A DNA stretch of 64,000 bases, taken from Rhabdornis inornatus (taxonomy: Eukaryota > Chordata > Aves > Passeriformes > Rhabdornithidae). Location of the stretch: the NCBI GenBank assembly GCA_013397075.1, contig VWZS01007619.1, positions 248,001 through 312,000 of the forward strand, given 5' to 3'. The notes beneath the pieces were generated by a model. It ran no database searches. It saw only the letters and a program-made list of their open reading frames with translations, and was not told the DNA's origin. A program made the position numbers and the translations under genes. Of the stretch, positions 21,530 to 34,402 are shown piece after piece; position 1 is the stretch's first letter; every line of letters starts with the position of its first letter.

Positions 21530-22951
21530 TTACATTCCATTATGTTCACATAACCAAATTGACTACTGTCTTCCGTTAGAAGCAGCTGATCTATATTTTA
21601 CAGTTTTTGTACTCTTATAGATACAGTCACTACTCTCATTTAGGATTAGGATTCATTCCTGTTCAGGGCTCATCACACCTATGATTGAGTTTCCAAGTTT
21701 ATCTTCATTTCTTTGTCATAAAGTTATGGGGGATTTTGGTTAGTTTTTTGGGTCTGTCCTTTCTTCCTGTAGTTTCCACAGTGAAATGCAGCCCGTATCT
21801 TGTTGCCATGGGGAGATCCAAGCAGGAAGGATAATTCCCTCCACAGCTGCTTGCCCCTCCCCTGCTTCAGGAATGGGGATGAAAACAGCAAGCAATTCTA
21901 GATAGCGTTAGAATGAGATGATGTCCTCAGGTCAGTTTTATCAAGCTTTGCACTGATGCAGCTACTGTCAGAAGTTTTACCTCTGGCCCTGTCCAGTGAG
22001 GTCCTGAAGTTGTTTGTAGCTGTCCCAGAGCATCCCATCAAACTTGAGTAGCCTGTGCAGGGATTCTGATTGCTCTTGGTTTCAGGAAACTTTCACACTA
22101 AACACTTTAGCTGCTATAGGTTAAATATTTTAGCTATTATGTAATTTGCTGTCTTGTTGCAGGTTGTTTAATTATTGTCAGGTAATGCACTCCTGCTGCA
22201 GATGAGAAGCTGGAAGCCTTGGGTGTGAGTTGAGGAATGTTTGTGTAGCTATAATTAAATATTGCTTAGTTTACCTCTTAGGTGGTCCATTGCTTTCAAG
22301 CTTACCAGGGAAACTCTGTCCAATTGCAGGCTCTAGGGCTAAGCAAAAGAATTGCAAGTATTTTTAAAGTCTTGCCTAGTTCCTTTGAAACATTGACAAT
22401 TTTGAGCTAAAGAAATCCCATTTGAAGAAAACCTGTTCATACATCTGCCTTAACTTAATGCTCTGTACTCAACATGCCTCAGAAGAGAGATATTCCACAC
22501 TGTATTCTTTCCCATTTTGACTAAGGATTGAGAAATTCAACCCATCTGGCCATTGTCAGACTTCATAGAAAGTAAAACAGTTCTTCCCAATTTGATTTTA
22601 CATCCATTTTAAAAAGAATAAGTAAATAAAAAAGCCTATTTTCCAAGCTTTTGATTAAACTGAAATACTGGAATACTGGGTTTGAACCATATATTCAAGG
22701 AATCTGTCCTGAGAATTGCTTGAATAGATTTTGAAATCTGCAAATCTAGTTTCCAGATTTTAAAAATGAATTGATAGTAAAGTGGAGAAACAACTTGCTA
22801 AATGTTTTATCTATTAAATATTGCACTTCAGAAGTGTCCAGTTTCACTTTTAAAATAGAACTAAAACGTTCTCTGTTGTTACCATTAATGTACCATTTAT
22901 CATTGTATCATTAAAGCTTGTGATGGATCTATGTGATTTTGTAAGAAAATC

Positions 22952-22957
22952 AATAAA
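22952..22957 (+). terminator. Possible distal poly(A) signal
   Basis: AATAAA within gtaagaaaatcaataaag, about 6 kb after the NHLRC2 stop. Only the hexamer and the AT-rich context support it. Confidence 0.25.
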
Positions 22958-24189
22958 GAAAAACAAGGTAGTTGTTAAACAGTGATTGGGTGAAATCCAG
23001 GTGCTCCAAGGTTAGTGGCAAATATCTTTAGGGCCAGGAGTTTGGCCCAAGTGACAGAAATTCTGTGTTTTTATTACATCTTGATGGCTGAAGGAAAAAA
23101 TCAGTGCCTTTGGTAACAATACTTGAAAGTGTTTCTTTACAGAAATACTGGAGTACTGATTGAAATAAGATATTTGACCTTCATGGTTTGCAAGCTTCAG
23201 AGGGATTTAATTCTACTAATTCTGAAACTGTGAAGTTTTCCTTCTCTGTCATGTTATTGAGTTAATTTGAAATTACGGTGCTTATTTGTAAAACTCCTTT
23301 TCTTACAAAATACTTCAAAATATGGTTGTTTCTCGATCTTGTGAGCTTCTGAAACTATTGTTACCTCTTTTGTACACTCCAGAACAAATGTGGCAGGGAG
23401 ACTTCAAAACAGCTTGTTGAAATTGTGATTAGAGTGAGATGGAAGGCAAAACATGCACTGATCTAAAGGGGCAAAGGTGATGCCTCTTGGTATTTGAGGG
23501 GTGGAGAGTTGGTCTTTGTTTTGGAGTTGTTTTCATCTGTTCTACAGATCAGCACAGATTCTTTACACAGCAGAAGGTCGTGTGTAGGAGCAGTCAGGAA
23601 GGGTCAGGTTATCTCACTGTGAAAATGTGTAACTTCATTTAGATTCTGCTGCTGGGGTATCTAAAAATCCCAGCAGTATAATGCTAGTGAGGAAATTCAC
23701 ATCTGAGCACTTAAAACCTTAATGTCTCCAGGTGGTTTAAGGGGACAGACAGGAATTTTGTTTTCTTCCTTGAGAATTTCAGTGTTGCTTTGTAGGCAGT
23801 GGAAAATTTTGCCTGTTCTTTGAGATACTAAACCTTTGTTTCTCCATTACATTTGATGCAAAGTCTTTCACATATATGAATATTTTACAAATGTGGTTTA
23901 CGTTTGTAACAAAATATGAGAAGAATTGAAATTAAAGCACTTCTACAGCTGATCTAGGTTGCATAAATTCTTCACTGATGGTGTTGCCTAACAATGTTCT
24001 TAACAATATTCATAGATGATGATCCTTTTTTAATAAAGGGTAAATGTCGTGTAATATTATGAGAACAGATAAATACACTGTAGAAGAAATGGCAGCCTTG
24101 GCTATCAAACCAACAGATAAACAGTGATTAAAGAATGTACGCTTTCTCCTGTGCAGCCTCTTTCTCCTTGTAAAGCTTTTTCATGGAAA

Positions 24190-24195
24190 AATAAA
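24190..24195 (+). terminator. Possible distal poly(A) signal
   Basis: AATAAA followed by a T-rich and GT-containing stretch (ttttatgttttctttcatgg and beyond). The layout fits a poly(A) site, but no transcript evidence is available in the sequence. Confidence 0.25.
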
Positions 24196-24215
24196 CATTA
24201 AAAAATTTTATGTTT

Positions 24216-27200
24216 TCTTTCATGGCTGGGTTTTTCTGTCAATCTTTGTGTGAACATAGATCTAGAAGTTATGAAATTCTGCTGTGAGGGGTTACAGGGG
24301 GTTGCAGCTTGAATAAAACACTTTAATTAAGAAGTACTGTTTGTTTCCCACTCCCTCTGCCACAGGCTCTGCAGCCGTGGGTGTCAAGTTGGCCCTTCAG
24401 TGACCAAGGGTCTGTAAAGCAGTGTGAGTCGTGAGGACTCCCCCCTCCAGGCCTGTGGGAACAAGAGATCTGCTTTTATTTTCATTTCTGCACACAAGAG
24501 ACGTTAGAAATGATGCACTGCATGAGTCACAGGCTGCCTGATTGTATCCTTCAGTTTATTGCAGAGATCCCAGAGCAAATTTAGCTACGGGAAGAGATCC
24601 CTTTGCATGGAGCTCCACTTGAAGCAATGTTTGTTCCTGTGGTTAGACTGTGCCACGCTTTGCAGCATGTGGGTGCCTGTTTAATGATAATTATGGTTGA
24701 ACTGTATTTTAGCAGCAGCATCTAAAAAATACAATTGTTTTACTCAGACAACAGTTTTGGAGCTTTGACCAAGAACCTGTGGGTACAGGTCAATAATGCA
24801 GACTCTCATGTACTCCAGTACAACTGGAGATGGACACCAACATGCTTACAGAGATGGTCTCTTTTTTGTGCTGCTCATCATGTTTTTATTGATACAGTGA
24901 TCTCTCATTAATGAAAACATGGTAACAAATTTCTGGAATATCTACTGTAGGTCAGCCTCATAAATTGTAGTGTAAGTATGTTGAATTTGTGTCATTCCCA
25001 CCACCCCACTAAAGATTATTCCTCATGTTTATTCATCTATTCAAACATTTAAAATATTTATACACACTACTTACAAAACTCAGCTAACTTTCTTTGATTT
25101 CCATGCAGATGTAATATACTCTGCTTAGCCTGGTGCAGCAAGTCTGGATTTGACAGACAGTCAAATTCGATGGTAATTTCTCTGTTTTACTAAAAAGTTC
25201 ATCAAAAGCTTCTGCCAAGCTAAACTCAGCTAGTTTAGGCCAGGTCACACAGTCTCTCAGCATCTTGGTGGGCGTTTGCCACAGATCACACAGCTGAACC
25301 GTGACTGGCTTTCAGTCATCATCTCTGAAGTGACACCTTTACTCCAACTTCTAAGTGTTCTTAAAACAGAAATCCTGTGTGAACACAGACCTGTACATGC
25401 TATATGCAAACAAATCTATGATGTTCTCATGTCTAATGGCATTTGTGGGGCTGGGCTGGGCTGGTGCATTTTGCCAGAACCCTGGGGAAGCACTGCCTGG
25501 TGCAGATTTCTCTGGTCACAAAGTCACTGCTCTAGGAAACTATTAATTAACTTGTTTCTAAAAGCAAGGGAAAGGAGCCTTTCATGTTAAAATCACTAAC
25601 AGGGCCAAGATGTTTTCTTGTTATTGCAAGGGATTCTGCAATCTCCTGCCAAGAGCAATTTATCCGGAGATTGGGTAAATGGGGCTTTAAACAGCTCCTC
25701 TCCCTGCCCTGTCCTTCCCATCTGAAGTAGTTTCCTGTGGCTGTTCAAACTCATGACTCTGCTGCCTCATCTGAATTTTATCTCTTCTGCCTGTCACCCT
25801 GGTATTTTGTGCACGCAATCCCATCAGGAACTGAATACAATACCTGATGGCTATTTATGTGCCAGTGTGGGTAGCAAAGTTCCACCCTTGCTGTAACTGG
25901 GCTTTCTAGGGTGGGTTTGTGCTCCTTTGCCCTCTGCTTTAAGCGCAGAAATCAAAGCAGAGGTAAGGATTTGAGCCTTTGCATGTAAAGGAGTAGCTTT
26001 CTAAAGCACTGCTAGAGCAGCACATACTGTTTCTTTTTTTGGAAAAGCATTAGCAAGTTATAACCGTTAGTTAAATCTCCCCATAATTTTACTATCTCAG
26101 ACATTCTCTTAAGCAGAGTACATGGGAATGCCAGTGCTCAGAACTCCTAGCTCAAGCTATAAATCCTGGGTATATTGTCCAAACACTGAACAAAGCTGTA
26201 ATATTAAGGAGTAGTTAGGTATTAATGAAGGTTTTGTTACACTAAAACCAAATAGTCAAACTTACCCTTGTGCTGCATAACTTTTTAAATCCATTCACCA
26301 TGGAACTGCAGTGTTATTTTTGAAGCTATCATTGCAATTACTGTCCTTGAGAACTAAATAGTTGTTCTAACACCATCTTTATTTTCTAACAAGAAGGCAG
26401 CACATCAGGTTTAATACCTACTTTAGACAGCAGGGCTTGGGTGAGCACATCGCTCCCATAGTGAAGTGAACCCCATGTCTGAGATGACAGCACATGAAGT
26501 GTGACGTGGGTTAATCAGAGCAAAGCAGAGTCAGCAGTTTAATGTTGTTTTATTGATAAAATGATTTATCATTGATGAAAGCATTGATGTGTGTCAGCAG
26601 CAAGCGTAAGCAGTCGTTTCATCAAGGTCTGTGTGCCTTCCCTCCCCCTCCTTGTGCACACTGACACACTTGATTAGAGCTGTGGTGTTTCCCAAGTTAT
26701 CTGGGGTTGATACTGAGACACAGAGATCACCAAGAATGAGAGATGTAACCATTTTTTTCAGAATCTTAATGCATTCAGCAAGTGGAACTACAGGAGGAAA
26801 TAGAACATTGAAATGCACCAAGCAGTGCGTAGGTGCATCAATGCCTAAGTGGCAGTTAAATCCAAGGGAAACTTGCTGGGGGCTACTGAGAAACCCATCA
26901 TTTAAATTTTTCTGTCCTTTATGCAGTTGAGTGAAGAAGATGGATTTAATTTGCATTTTTGCCATGCTCTTAGCAGTGGAAGTGCTATAAAGTGCTGTTG
27001 TTATCATTGACTGAAATCAGACGAGCGTGTGGCAGAACTTCTGAGAGCTTATGAGGAAGATGCAGAGGGTATAATGGAGTCTCTAGCAGACAGTGACAAA
27101 AATTTGCCTCACAAATTCGCTGTTAAATGTAAAATGAAACATTTACTGAATCATAACTGGATTAGTTATGAATTTAAACTAGCAGGGGATTAAAATTCTC

Positions 27201-27967
27201 ATTTACTTTAGGCTGCTGAACAGAACTATTCTCTTTACAGGAGGCTTAGATTACATGGAAGTACATAAAATAGAGAAAAAATACAGAACTTTACCAAGAG
27301 AAGTGAAATAGGATGCATGGTCTATTTTATATAGAAGTGTGTCTTTTTTGCAATACTTTTGTTTAAATATTAGTGGATGGAGGTCTCAGCAGCTTTGAGA
27401 CCCATTTCTGGTCTATGTGAGTGCATCACCTGTAATCACATGATCGTGTGTTTTTCTTATACACCTGGTACAGGGTCTTTCCTGCTTTTACATACACAGT
27501 GGTGATCACCCTGACGCCCTCTGGGACTGCATATCACAGCTTTTTTCTTGACAGTATAAGAGAGACTACCTTGCCACAGGCACCTGACAGCAGGCACGTA
27601 TCTGTTTTCCAAGAGCAGCCTAGCTTGGATGAACCTGTCAGAGTGAACCTGTGTTCTCCTAAGATGCAGAAGGTTTATGGACTACCTTGTACAGTGACAA
27701 GCAAAAAATTACCAGGATTTAATCCATGCTCAACTTCTCACAGTCTCACAGGAAAGTTGTATTTACAATTAAAGTGCTCCTGGGAAAGAAATAATTAGCT
27801 GTTTGCAAAAAATCCCAAGTTAAGCTAGAAAACTTGTATGTTTTAAGTTCAGAAATGTTTGCAGTCAAGCAAAGATATTTTCAGAAGGAGGAATTAAGTT
27901 ACCCCAAAGCAATTCTGACTTGCCACCCTGACAGTGTGAGGACTGCAGTAAGCAGTGATACATCCTG
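24216..27967. other. Intergenic, nothing recognised
   Basis: About 3.75 kb of unique-looking DNA. The longest frames (minus 26594-27007, 137 codons; plus 27448-27798, 116 codons) have low-information composition, no family resemblance and no splice partners. Confidence 0.6.
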
Positions 27968-28057
27968 GTGGAAGGTGTCCCTGCCCAGAGCAGGGGGCTG
28001 GAATGAGAAAATCTTGAAAGCGTCTTCCAACCCAAGTCACTCTATGATTCTATAATC
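27968..28057 (+). mobile_element. CR1 LINE 3' end, short fragment
   Basis: Sense-orientation CR1 tail: gtggaaggtgtccctgccca, gagcagggggctggaatgag, cgtcttccaacccaagtcac, then tctatgattctataat, which carries the ATTCTRTG tail. Only about 90 bases remain. Confidence 0.9.
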
Positions 28058-28499
28058 CCATACTTTCTGGTTGTTGTTATTGTTGCTAGGGCTTTGTTTG
28101 GGGTTTTTTGGTTTTGTCAGCTAAGGAAATTAGTGAGGAAAGTCCTCTAGAATTATGTTCCAGCACAGCACTTCAATAGCACATCTCAGCATTAAAGCCT
28201 ACTGAGTTCTCCTCCATTTGGGAAGAGACTCAATTCACTGCTAAGTCTGACTCTGTGATATAAACCACGTGAAGGCTGGACCCTCAGGTGGAATAAATTT
28301 TCCTGCTTCTAACTGAGCAGTGGAGTTTATCCATTTCTCTCAGGCAGGAAATAGATGCATTTATCCCTGCATATATCCCTGCATAAGTATTTACTTATTG
28401 CTGTGCTCCTCTCGTTAATCTCTGCTGAGTTTTTTCTTAATTACCATCGTGTGATCCTTTTCACTCTCCATTCATCTCTGTGATTAGTTCTCCCAAGAC
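28058..28499. other. Intergenic between CR1 and L2 fragments
   Basis: No gene seen. The pyrimidine-rich text from about 28,400 may already be badly decayed L2 sequence. Confidence 0.4.
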
Positions 28500-30017
28500 T
28501 TGCAGCCCAGTAACTATCTGCTTGTAGCTCCTTTCTCTCGAAAGAAAAGCAATTCAGTTTCTCTTGTATTCGAAAAAAATTACTACTACCCTGTACATCC
28601 CTTTGCCTTTTCTTTTTAATCTCTTGTTATTTGCAAGAGGTTCTGTTTCCTCTATTTCATCTCTATACCACATCCCACTAATGTGGCTGTCTCCATGCTG
28701 ACCACTGAAATTGCTCTCAGCAAGGTTTCTAATAATCCATTGCTAACCATCTCCAGTCTTCTTGGCCTCCCAGTTGCCTCAATGGACACAAACAGTCTTT
28801 TAGTTTTGAAATTTTCATTTTGTTTGCCTCTGTGCTTCCCTTTATTCCAACTCTCTACATACTTTGGACACTGCTCTTTCATCATGTCCTTGGTTGAGTA
28901 GTCCTCTTTCTCATCTCCAGTTTTTGGTGGGAATTTCTGTGGACTGCTACCCTACTTTCCCTGCTCCCTTTGCACATTTTGTCTCTGGGTGGTACAAAGT
29001 TCCTCAACCACCTGTGCTGAGGAATCAGAGTCAGCCCTCTCTCCTGCAGAATGGCCTCTAAACACTAAAGAAGTCTCACCATTTATCTTCCTTTGACTTT
29101 GTAAAATATAATATACCTGAAAACTCCTAATCATCTGTTCACTACTCCTTCATGTTACTCCTTTCCTTTTGCAAGCAATCTTTTGCTTGATTATAATTAA
29201 TCTGGTTATAAATTATTTATTATTCTGATTGCAGACAAGCCTTAGAAGTTCAGTGTTCATTCAGTTTAACAGCTCACTGGTTCCTTGCATTTGGACAGTA
29301 TCTGAATATTTGCAGATTTTTTTCCACCTTTTCTCTGTTCTCTCTAATCTGAACACTTGTTTGATGTTTCCTACCTCATGTCTCAGTTTCTACAATACAC
29401 TATGTTAGTTACAGAATCTTGGCCTGCTCTCACCTATCCCAAATGTGACTCTGTCAGGTGTTGATTTCACAGTCCAAAGGCTGGTGGCTGAAACATGACT
29501 TTCTAGAATCCAGGTGCCAGCTCTCCCTGCTTGCTGATATTGCTCACATGCTGCCCTTCACATATTTAACTGTGCCTCTCAGCCTGGTCATTTCCTATTT
29601 GTGAGATTCTATTAATTTTCAAGACACCAACTCCAGCCTCTGGGGTTTTTTTAATCTTTCTGCACCATTATCCACTATTATTCTCGCAAATATTGCACAG
29701 CTAAGCTTTGAGGCTTCCCTTAATTTTTCAAAAGGATTTCCTCATCAACACTGGCAAAGCCTTTCTTACATCACTGAAATGTCATCAACTTTTAGACTCC
29801 CCTGGACTAGGATCACTCACTCCTACACCAATAACATCTCATTGTCTGCTGTCAGACTCTGGTTGTTGGCTGTGCTGTGCCATTTGGTTCCTGAGTGTTG
29901 TTCCTCAGTGTAAGCTCTCCATGGACGTGGGACTTTCTTCTCCTCATGTGTTTTACACAGCACTCAGTGCCATAGAGTTTTTCCTGAGAACTATGGTAAT
30001 ATAAATGGTGATAACAG
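28500..30017 (+). mobile_element. Ancient L2-type LINE fossil
   Basis: Two anchors are visible. First, 28694-28900 reads ctgaccactgaaattgctct and cagcaaggtttctaataatc. It translates to LTTEIALSKVSNNPL, which resembles the L2 reverse-transcriptase segment around (T)ALSKVxNDLLL, followed by a match to acactgctctttcctggttct. Second, 29905-30017 has tgtaagctctccatggacgt, tttacacagcactcagtgcc and ctatggtaatataaatggtg, which is the L2 3' end as found in reptiles and birds. The pyrimidine-rich text between is too decayed to align by eye. No intact frame survives; the 72-codon frame at 28683-28901 is a relic. Borders are approximate. Confidence 0.65.
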
Positions 30018-32898
30018 TCAGTATGACAGGTTTATTTCCCTGGCAGTGCTTAATCTTAGCAAAACAGCTTTTAAAATCGATTTGGGAGCCAGAAGAATTA
30101 AATAGGTGACTGGTACAAAATTTTAATTTCTGCTTCCATCATTCCAATGTCTTTATTGTGCCTACTTGTTTGTAGATAAATCTCCCATTACTTGTCCCAT
30201 TGAAGCTTAAGCAATGTATAAGAAAATAAATTTTAAAAAACTTTCCTGAACTGGGGGAATTTTGTCTTTTGTCCAGGAATTCCAGAAGGGCACATGGAGT
30301 TCAGTTGAGCTGGATGTCTGTCCAGGTTCAAATCCTAAAGGATCCAGAGATTTTATCATGCTTTTTATAGGGATGTTTGATCGCATACTGAAAAAATGTT
30401 GAAGTTGGCTAGAGATGCATCTGCCTTCATGATATTGCTTGGCTTTTTTTCTCCTCTAGTGGATGAGGGGATGATTGAAACAGATAAAAAACACAGGAGC
30501 ATGGCACATGGGGTTTGATCCTGCAATGTGACCTCTGACTTCTCCAAAACACAGCAGATCCTACACTGTGAGGGAAGGGATGAGACTTCCCACTGTGGAC
30601 TGCTGCAAAGGGCACATCTGCAGAGTCTTTGGGAGGTGAGTTTTGTGGCTGTGTTTAATTCCCATAGAACTACAGTCCATGGTTTTGGGAAAGCCACCAG
30701 GCTGTCCCCTGCACTGCTGGCTGTTACCCTTATGTGGGGATCTGAGTGACTGATCAATGTTTGTTCTTAACACCTACCTGGCTTTTTGGCACTGAACGTC
30801 TGGAAGGCCACAAACAATTCTCCTGGATTTAATTTGAAGGATTAAGACTGGAGCAGAAGGACTCAATCTCCTCGACCAGGAGGCTGTTCTTTCACACTTC
30901 TCCATACTCAGAATCAGAAGCTGCTTCCCATCATTCCCATGACCTTTGCTGCTCTGCTCCTGCAGAGTGCTACAGGCAGGGAGAGGCTCCTGGCAGTTCG
31001 GACCACAGGTTGTTTGTTCTGAGAAAAGGCAGTAGTCAAAGCCCTGTTAGCCCCAGTTAGAGGGCACTCTTCTATGGGAAGCTTTTCTCAGCAGAGAAGG
31101 AAGATGTGGTGACCTCTCATTTGCTGCTGTCACTGCCAGGACTTCGCTGCAGTTCATGGAGTAAGTGATGATTTCACCTCCAGTGTTGCAGAGCTGCAGC
31201 CCAGGAGGAGGAAACAAAGGCATTTATAACTGAGAGCAGCCATCTGCCAGGTTTGATGTGTCCTGGTCAATGAGAGGAGGTGGAAAGCTGTGCCCTGAGA
31301 TGGAGCTGTGTGATCCCTCCGTGTCAGTGAGGAATCATGGAGCATTCCAGCTGCACCACCAGTGGAACAACCCTGACAGATGGATGGTCGAAAGCCCTTT
31401 TCTGGGGGAAGTTCTGCAATGATACATAAATCTTCTTGCCTGGTCTGGTTTATTTTTACCTTTAATCCTGGAGAATTCCTGTCTGATATTCTAACTTTGT
31501 TTTCTGATATTTTATTAGAACTTGCAAAGCCTCTTTCCAGTATGTATGGAATCCTGAGCGCAGCTCTTCAATAAAAGCTGCCTTTTTAACTCTTTCACAC
31601 CTTCCCCTAGTAGATTTTTCTACTAAGATCATATAATATTACCTAAGTATCTAAGGAAAATATTGGAAGGAACAATGTGCTCTTTTCCCTTTTCTGTAAA
31701 ATGGAGGGGCTTGAAGTGTAAAGCACCTAATACATGACATTAACTTAGGAAATAAGCATCTAAGAACCAAAAAATTCTGCAACAAAAACTAAGATATTAT
31801 CTTAGGAACTTAATTTTTTTCCAGATCCCTAACTTTGGTTTATTTCTTTTACAGTCTGAAGAGAATCACATATATACCTTTCAAGATTAAAAAAAAAAAT
31901 AAACAACCTATAGTTAATGCAACTAATATTCTAGTCAAGAATGTAAGGCTGCATAACCAAAGCTGTCATAAAACACAACAGAGCCCAAGCCAGGTCTTGT
32001 CCTTTATGGCAGTGGGAGAAGAGAGTACTCAGTGTTCAGTGATTATGTATCAGCTTGCTACCCTCTCAACCATAAATAAGCACTGTCCTCGTTGGTACCA
32101 GCTTACCAATACACTTCTTTCTAGTATACTTGTCTTTCCCCTGCCCCAGAATATCTATATTCTTTCTCAGATGCCCATTACAGAAGTTTAAAAATTCTGC
32201 ACTTCCTTATTTAAAACCTTTGATTGCAGATCACCCCCCCTCCAAGAGAACTGACAGCCTGTTATAAGCAGGCCTGTACGATGACAGATATGTGATTATA
32301 TTTAAATAGCCCTGTCATAAAAAGCATTTCCCAGAATTTTTTTCCTTAGCCTGATATTTAAGAGGTTGCACTACATTTTCTGTGCTGTTAATGAAAACTT
32401 TCTGCAGTGTGAAAAAGGAATTAAAAGCCCTGAATTAAGCATGTAGGTACCATTTATCCTACAAAATAAGCATGGAAAAAATGGGGGGAAAAATCTGTAA
32501 TTCATGTATGAGAGCTTCTCATCGTGGCAAAAAATGTTCCAGTGCTCAAAGAGGTGAATTTGCATCTCACTTCCAAAAAAATGCTCCTGCTGCTAATCTC
32601 TGTGTCCTGCTGTTTGAACTCATGAGCTTCAGAGATGATAAGAATATGTTGTTATGCAAACTATCAAAGTTTATTTACACAGCTTCTTAAAACAGATTCT
32701 TTCAGTGGTATGGCCAGGTGGTTAATGCTGATTGTCAGATTTTTATGCATGCCAGCTTGGTAGTACACATCTCCATCCTGTAAGCAAGATATTGTCTGCT
32801 GTACAATGCTCTGTCATCCTAAATCTCAGGGGTTAACACGCTCTCATCTTTAATCTCCTGGAATTCTTCTTTTCTTTTGATTTTAAAGCATATGAACA
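30018..32898. other. Intergenic, nothing recognised
   Basis: About 2.9 kb with no gene, RNA gene or identifiable repeat. The minus 130-codon frame at 30365-30757 overlaps several other chance frames on both strands and is not supported. Confidence 0.6.
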
Positions 32899-32946
32899 TT
32901 TATTGAGGATTTGTTCTGTGAAAACACAGAACAAATCCTCAATAAA
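32899..32946. repeat. Perfect 22-bp inverted repeat with 4-base loop
   Basis: The left arm TTTATTGAGGATTTGTTCTGTG (32899-32920) is exactly complementary to the right arm 32925-32946, separated by AAAA. Outside the perfect arms only a weak echo remains (ttttgatttt on the left, aaaaatcaaa on the right). The transcript of either strand would fold into a 22-bp stem with a tetraloop. Confidence 0.97.
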
Positions 32947-34251
32947 CACAATAAAAATCAAATAACGTAAGCAGCTTTAAGTTCAAAATTAAATTATGTA
33001 TCAAGCAGGAATCTGGCAATGCAGTGCTAGTCTACCATAAAGTCTTTCATCCATGCAAATTCTGCCAGCACTTTACTGCTCCCAGATTGTCAGGTGAGCT
33101 CTCCATTCTAAATATTTTTAAGTGGCTTAAGCACTTAAGCACTCAATTCTGAGATTCTCAACTTAATGTTTCCTCAAAGGATCTAATTAACAAAAGATGG
33201 CTGTTCATCTTCTGCTATCTATAAACTGAGGCAACAATTTAACTGGAAACCCTTCATAGCAGCTGGGAATTGTCAGGTATTCTATATTTTAAAAAGCTTT
33301 GCTTCTGCAGGGGATATAAATCACAGAATAAAATGTATGAGGGGAAAATGAGAAATGGAGATACCACCCTACACACAGAGGAAATACTGAAGATTTATTG
33401 TCAGTGATTTTCTTAAATCTGCTTATAAAGCCAGGACAATAGTTTCCAGAATGGATATGGCTTTAGTTTTTCACATTCATAGGTCAGCAGTTTGTAGGGG
33501 ACCTTTGAAGAGCTCAGACTGGAACTGAAAGTCACTGACAATAATGAAATGTCTTCCAGTGAGCACCAAAGTGCCTGGGGCTGCTGGAAATCACCTGCAC
33601 AGTGAGGTTTGGTGTCACCCTGCCCCTCATTGAAGTGCTGAATGTGACAGAGGGAGCTTTGGTGTGTGTTGAGAACATCTCTGAATCAGTGTAACAGGGA
33701 TCAAGCTTTAACTGGAGCCCTCAGCACATCAGGGCAGCATTTTGGGAAAAAAAAATTAAAAATTCTTATGCCTAAGTCAAGCCGCAGCAACTTGAAAAGA
33801 TCAGTTGGATATTTTGTGGCCTGTGTCACCAGCAGGGTTATCTGAGTGAAGGCCACAATAACTTAGATTACTTTATGGTTGCTATGGGCTAGAAAACCAC
33901 AGCCTCAAGGGGCAGGAATAACAGAAACAAAGTTACCTGAAAGGATTTGTGAATTCTAGACACCTCGGAATCCAAAAATTATTTTCACTTCACTGTGTCC
34001 TTTGATATTATTTCCCCTAACAATGACAAGTGCCTCAAAAACTGTGTATTGCTTTCCAGCTAAAGCTTGACCTTTGCTGCTTTTCTTCTTCAACAAATGA
34101 CACCAATAAAATTATACAGCAGACAAAAAAGCAAATAATCCAGCTGTGAAAGACTTATATTGAAGCTGTGGGAAAATATATACTGGGTATGACATTCAGG
34201 AATTGATTGAATCAGCACACTTGCAATTCTTGAGTGAAAGACCACAAGCAA

Positions 34252-34284
34252 AGTTTGCAGCGAGTTTGCAGCGAGTTTGCAGCA
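34252..34284. repeat. 11-bp tandem repeat, 3 copies
   Basis: AGTTTGCAGCG repeated at 34252, 34263 and 34274; the last copy ends CA instead of CG. Confidence 0.95.
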
Positions 34285-34365
34285 GATATGCAACAATATC
34301 TGTGAACAGTAAAAGAAAAACTTCTGAGAGTTTTTGTGGCATTTGGGAGGACAGAAACACGTACA

Positions 34366-34402
34366 GAATATTAGAATATTTCGAGTTGGAAGGGATAATA
34401 CC
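34366..34402 (-). mobile_element. CR1 3'-end scrap
   Basis: acagaatattagaatatttc followed by gagttggaagggataata resembles the first 35-40 bases of an inverted CR1 3' end (AGAATATTAGAATATTTCGAGTTGGAAGGGA pattern). Nothing further 5' in the element is recognisable. Confidence 0.55.

Larger units (their letters stand above)
18046..24215. other. Gene-poor stretch / possible extended 3' UTR
   Basis: AT-rich DNA with one CR1 fragment (18890-19262) and no convincing ORF. Two further AATAAA hexamers in good context (22952-22957; 24190-24195, the latter followed by T-rich sequence with ctgggtttttctgtc) leave open whether NHLRC2 transcripts extend this far. No exon of another gene was seen. Confidence 0.6.

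Noticed and set aside
30325..30345. tRNA B-box-like ggttcaaatcc
   Set aside because: No matching A box at the right distance and no cloverleaf can be closed around it.
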